Source: Chroococcus sp. FPU101 (GTDB lineage Bacteria > Cyanobacteriota > Cyanobacteriia > Cyanobacteriales > Microcystaceae). From it: a DNA stretch of 64,000 nucleotides. The stretch covers positions 1 to 64,000 of the forward strand of contig NZ_BLJI01000013.1 of NCBI RefSeq assembly GCF_017312365.1. The letters run 5' to 3'. The position numbers were made by a program, and so were the translations under genes. Position 1 is the first letter of the stretch. Every line of letters starts with the position of its first letter. Below the pieces are notes generated by a model that had not been told where the DNA came from, did not search any database, and saw only the letters and a program-made list of their open reading frames with translations. Positions 63,085-64,000 of the stretch are shown here, piece by piece.

Positions 63085-64000
63085 TTAAAGGGCGACATCT
63101 TGCCGAAGATGTTTTCGGATGGTATTTAAAACCATTTCAGGATTAACGGGTTTACTGATAAAGTCAGATGAACCAACCATTTTGGCTCGAACTCGATCAA
63201 TTAGTCCGTCATTACCCGTCAAAATTACGATCGGGGTATTGCGGAAAAACGATAATTTACGGAGTTGAGAACATATTTCATATCCATTCGCATTAGGCAT
63301 CACTAAATCAAGGAAAATTAATTCTGGTTTGCGGGCTAACAGAATGGCGATCGCTCTGAGGGGATCATTTATCCCAATAAATTGATAACTCGCACTGGTA
63401 ACAATTTTTTCAAGGGTTTGACACATTAAAGGACTATCATCAACACAGGCAATTAAGGCACCTGTGGCGGGTGATTCAACCTCAAGAGAGTTAAACGGTG
63501 GTGCGGCAATGGGAGACGGTAAATCAGTGATCGTAGTTAATTCCACTAAACCCATTTGGATGTAGGGTAACAAAGAACTCGTCACCGCTAAAACATCTCG
63601 TCTCATCCGTACTGATAAGTCTCTGAGGGTTTGATGTCCATCAAGGAGTTGTTTGAGGGTTCCGTAAACTTGGGGTGAGGTTCGTTGCTGGAGTTGTTCG
63701 GGTTGTCGAATGACTGGGGCCCAATTTGGAGAGCGATCGGCAATTTTCGCACCTTGCCACGCATTCCAAAGTTGTTGAGCTTCAGCAACAACTTGTTCTG
63801 CATCAATGAGAACCAGTCGCGCTGTGAGTAAATCATCCTGTCTGAGTTCGCAGGTAATTTCCATGCTTTGTGTAATATCAAAAAGCACCTCAACCACCGT
63901 ACCGCGAATCATTCTCGCTGCTTGTTCACGGTTGATTTTTTGTTGTTCAACCCATAAGCATAATAAGCGATATTCCCAACAAATTTGAGGATCAGATGCG
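63085..64000 (-). CDS. PatA/PixG-type response regulator with N-terminal DUF4388-like region (5' partial)
   Basis: The 3' part of a gene that continues past the right edge: the frame stays open upstream of the ATG at 63912, so at least 30 more residues are coded to base 64000. The N-terminal part seen here (to about residue 150 from 63912) matches the PATAN/DUF4388-type region of cyanobacterial PatA-like regulators, with helical segments such as GTLKQLLDGHQTLRDL. The C-terminal receiver domain has the Asp in LIFLDLVMPNANGYE, Thr in ILTGNDG and Lys in FISKPVNPE. First gene of the G-H-I type chemotaxis set. Confidence 0.88.
   Translation of the reverse strand, partial: ASDPQICWEYRLLCLWVEQQKINREQAARMIRGTVVEVLFDITQSMEITCELRQDDLLTARLVLIDAEQVVAEAQQLWNAWQGAKIADRSPNWAPVIRQPEQLQQRTSPQVYGTLKQLLDGHQTLRDLSVRMRRDVLAVTSSLLPYIQMGLVELTTITDLPSPIAAPPFNSLEVESPATGALIACVDDSPLMCQTLEKIVTSASYQFIGINDPLRAIAILLARKPELIFLDLVMPNANGYEICSQLRKLSFFRNTPIVILTGNDGLIDRVRAKMVGSSDFISKPVNPEMVLNTIRKHLRQDVAL

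Overview
The window is cyanobacterial chromosome, most likely from a unicellular, phycobilisome-bearing cyanobacterium. The evidence is an allophycocyanin core gene (apcF), petG and cytochrome cM, a class C flavodiiron protein, a cmpABCD bicarbonate transporter, NtcA-type control of glnA, PEP-CTERM and WGxxGxxG proteins, and many exact copies of the octamer GCGATCGC (HIP1). The DNA is AT-rich. No rRNA, tRNA, CRISPR array or intact transposon was recognised.

Layout. 1-4.9 kb: a two-partner-type haemagglutinin exoprotein, a DUF2839 protein and aminopeptidase P. 4.9-29.6 kb: a hybrid lipopeptide biosynthetic cluster of six genes, all on the minus strand and tightly packed. In order of transcription they are a fatty acyl-AMP ligase, a membrane desaturase, a stand-alone ACP, a KS-AT-KR-ACP polyketide synthase, a C-FkbH-PCP protein and a four-module NRPS with thioesterase. 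30-37.8 kb: a secreted GDSL esterase with PEP-CTERM, a Tat/lipoprotein solute-binding protein, ExbB/ExbD, a flavodiiron protein and an SbcD-like nuclease. 37.9-41.3 kb: glnA with a textbook NtcA promoter, apcF, an unknown small gene and a PEP-CTERM protein. 41.3-47.3 kb: a decayed gene between 31-bp direct repeats, alaS, and a stress-type trio (WGxxGxxG protein, SRPBCC protein, zinc alcohol dehydrogenase). 47.4-52.3 kb: petG (38 codons), cytM, a geranylgeranyl-reductase-family flavoprotein, an unknown gene and a CPA2 antiporter with Usp domains. 52.4-59.7 kb: a Uma2-family gene, cmpABCD and an HpsJ-like membrane protein. 60-64 kb: 6-phosphogluconolactonase, a site-2 protease with CBS-like tail, and a PixG/PilG-PixH/PilH-PixI/PilI-type chemotaxis gene set that runs off the right edge.

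The most notable content is the biosynthetic cluster. Its first three genes match the JamABC logic (ligase, desaturase/acetylenase, carrier protein) that makes terminally unsaturated acyl starters. The acyl chain would be extended once by malonate and reduced to a beta-hydroxy acyl group. It would then be joined to glycerate made from a glycolytic intermediate by the FkbH domain, and extended by Ser, a probable basic residue, Gly and a probable Lys before thioesterase release. The predicted product is therefore a cationic glycerate-containing lipo(depsi)peptide; I do not recognise it as a known compound. By eye, the cluster core contains no exact HIP1 octamer over about 22.8 kb, while the rest of the window has about 16, which suggests a different history for this DNA.
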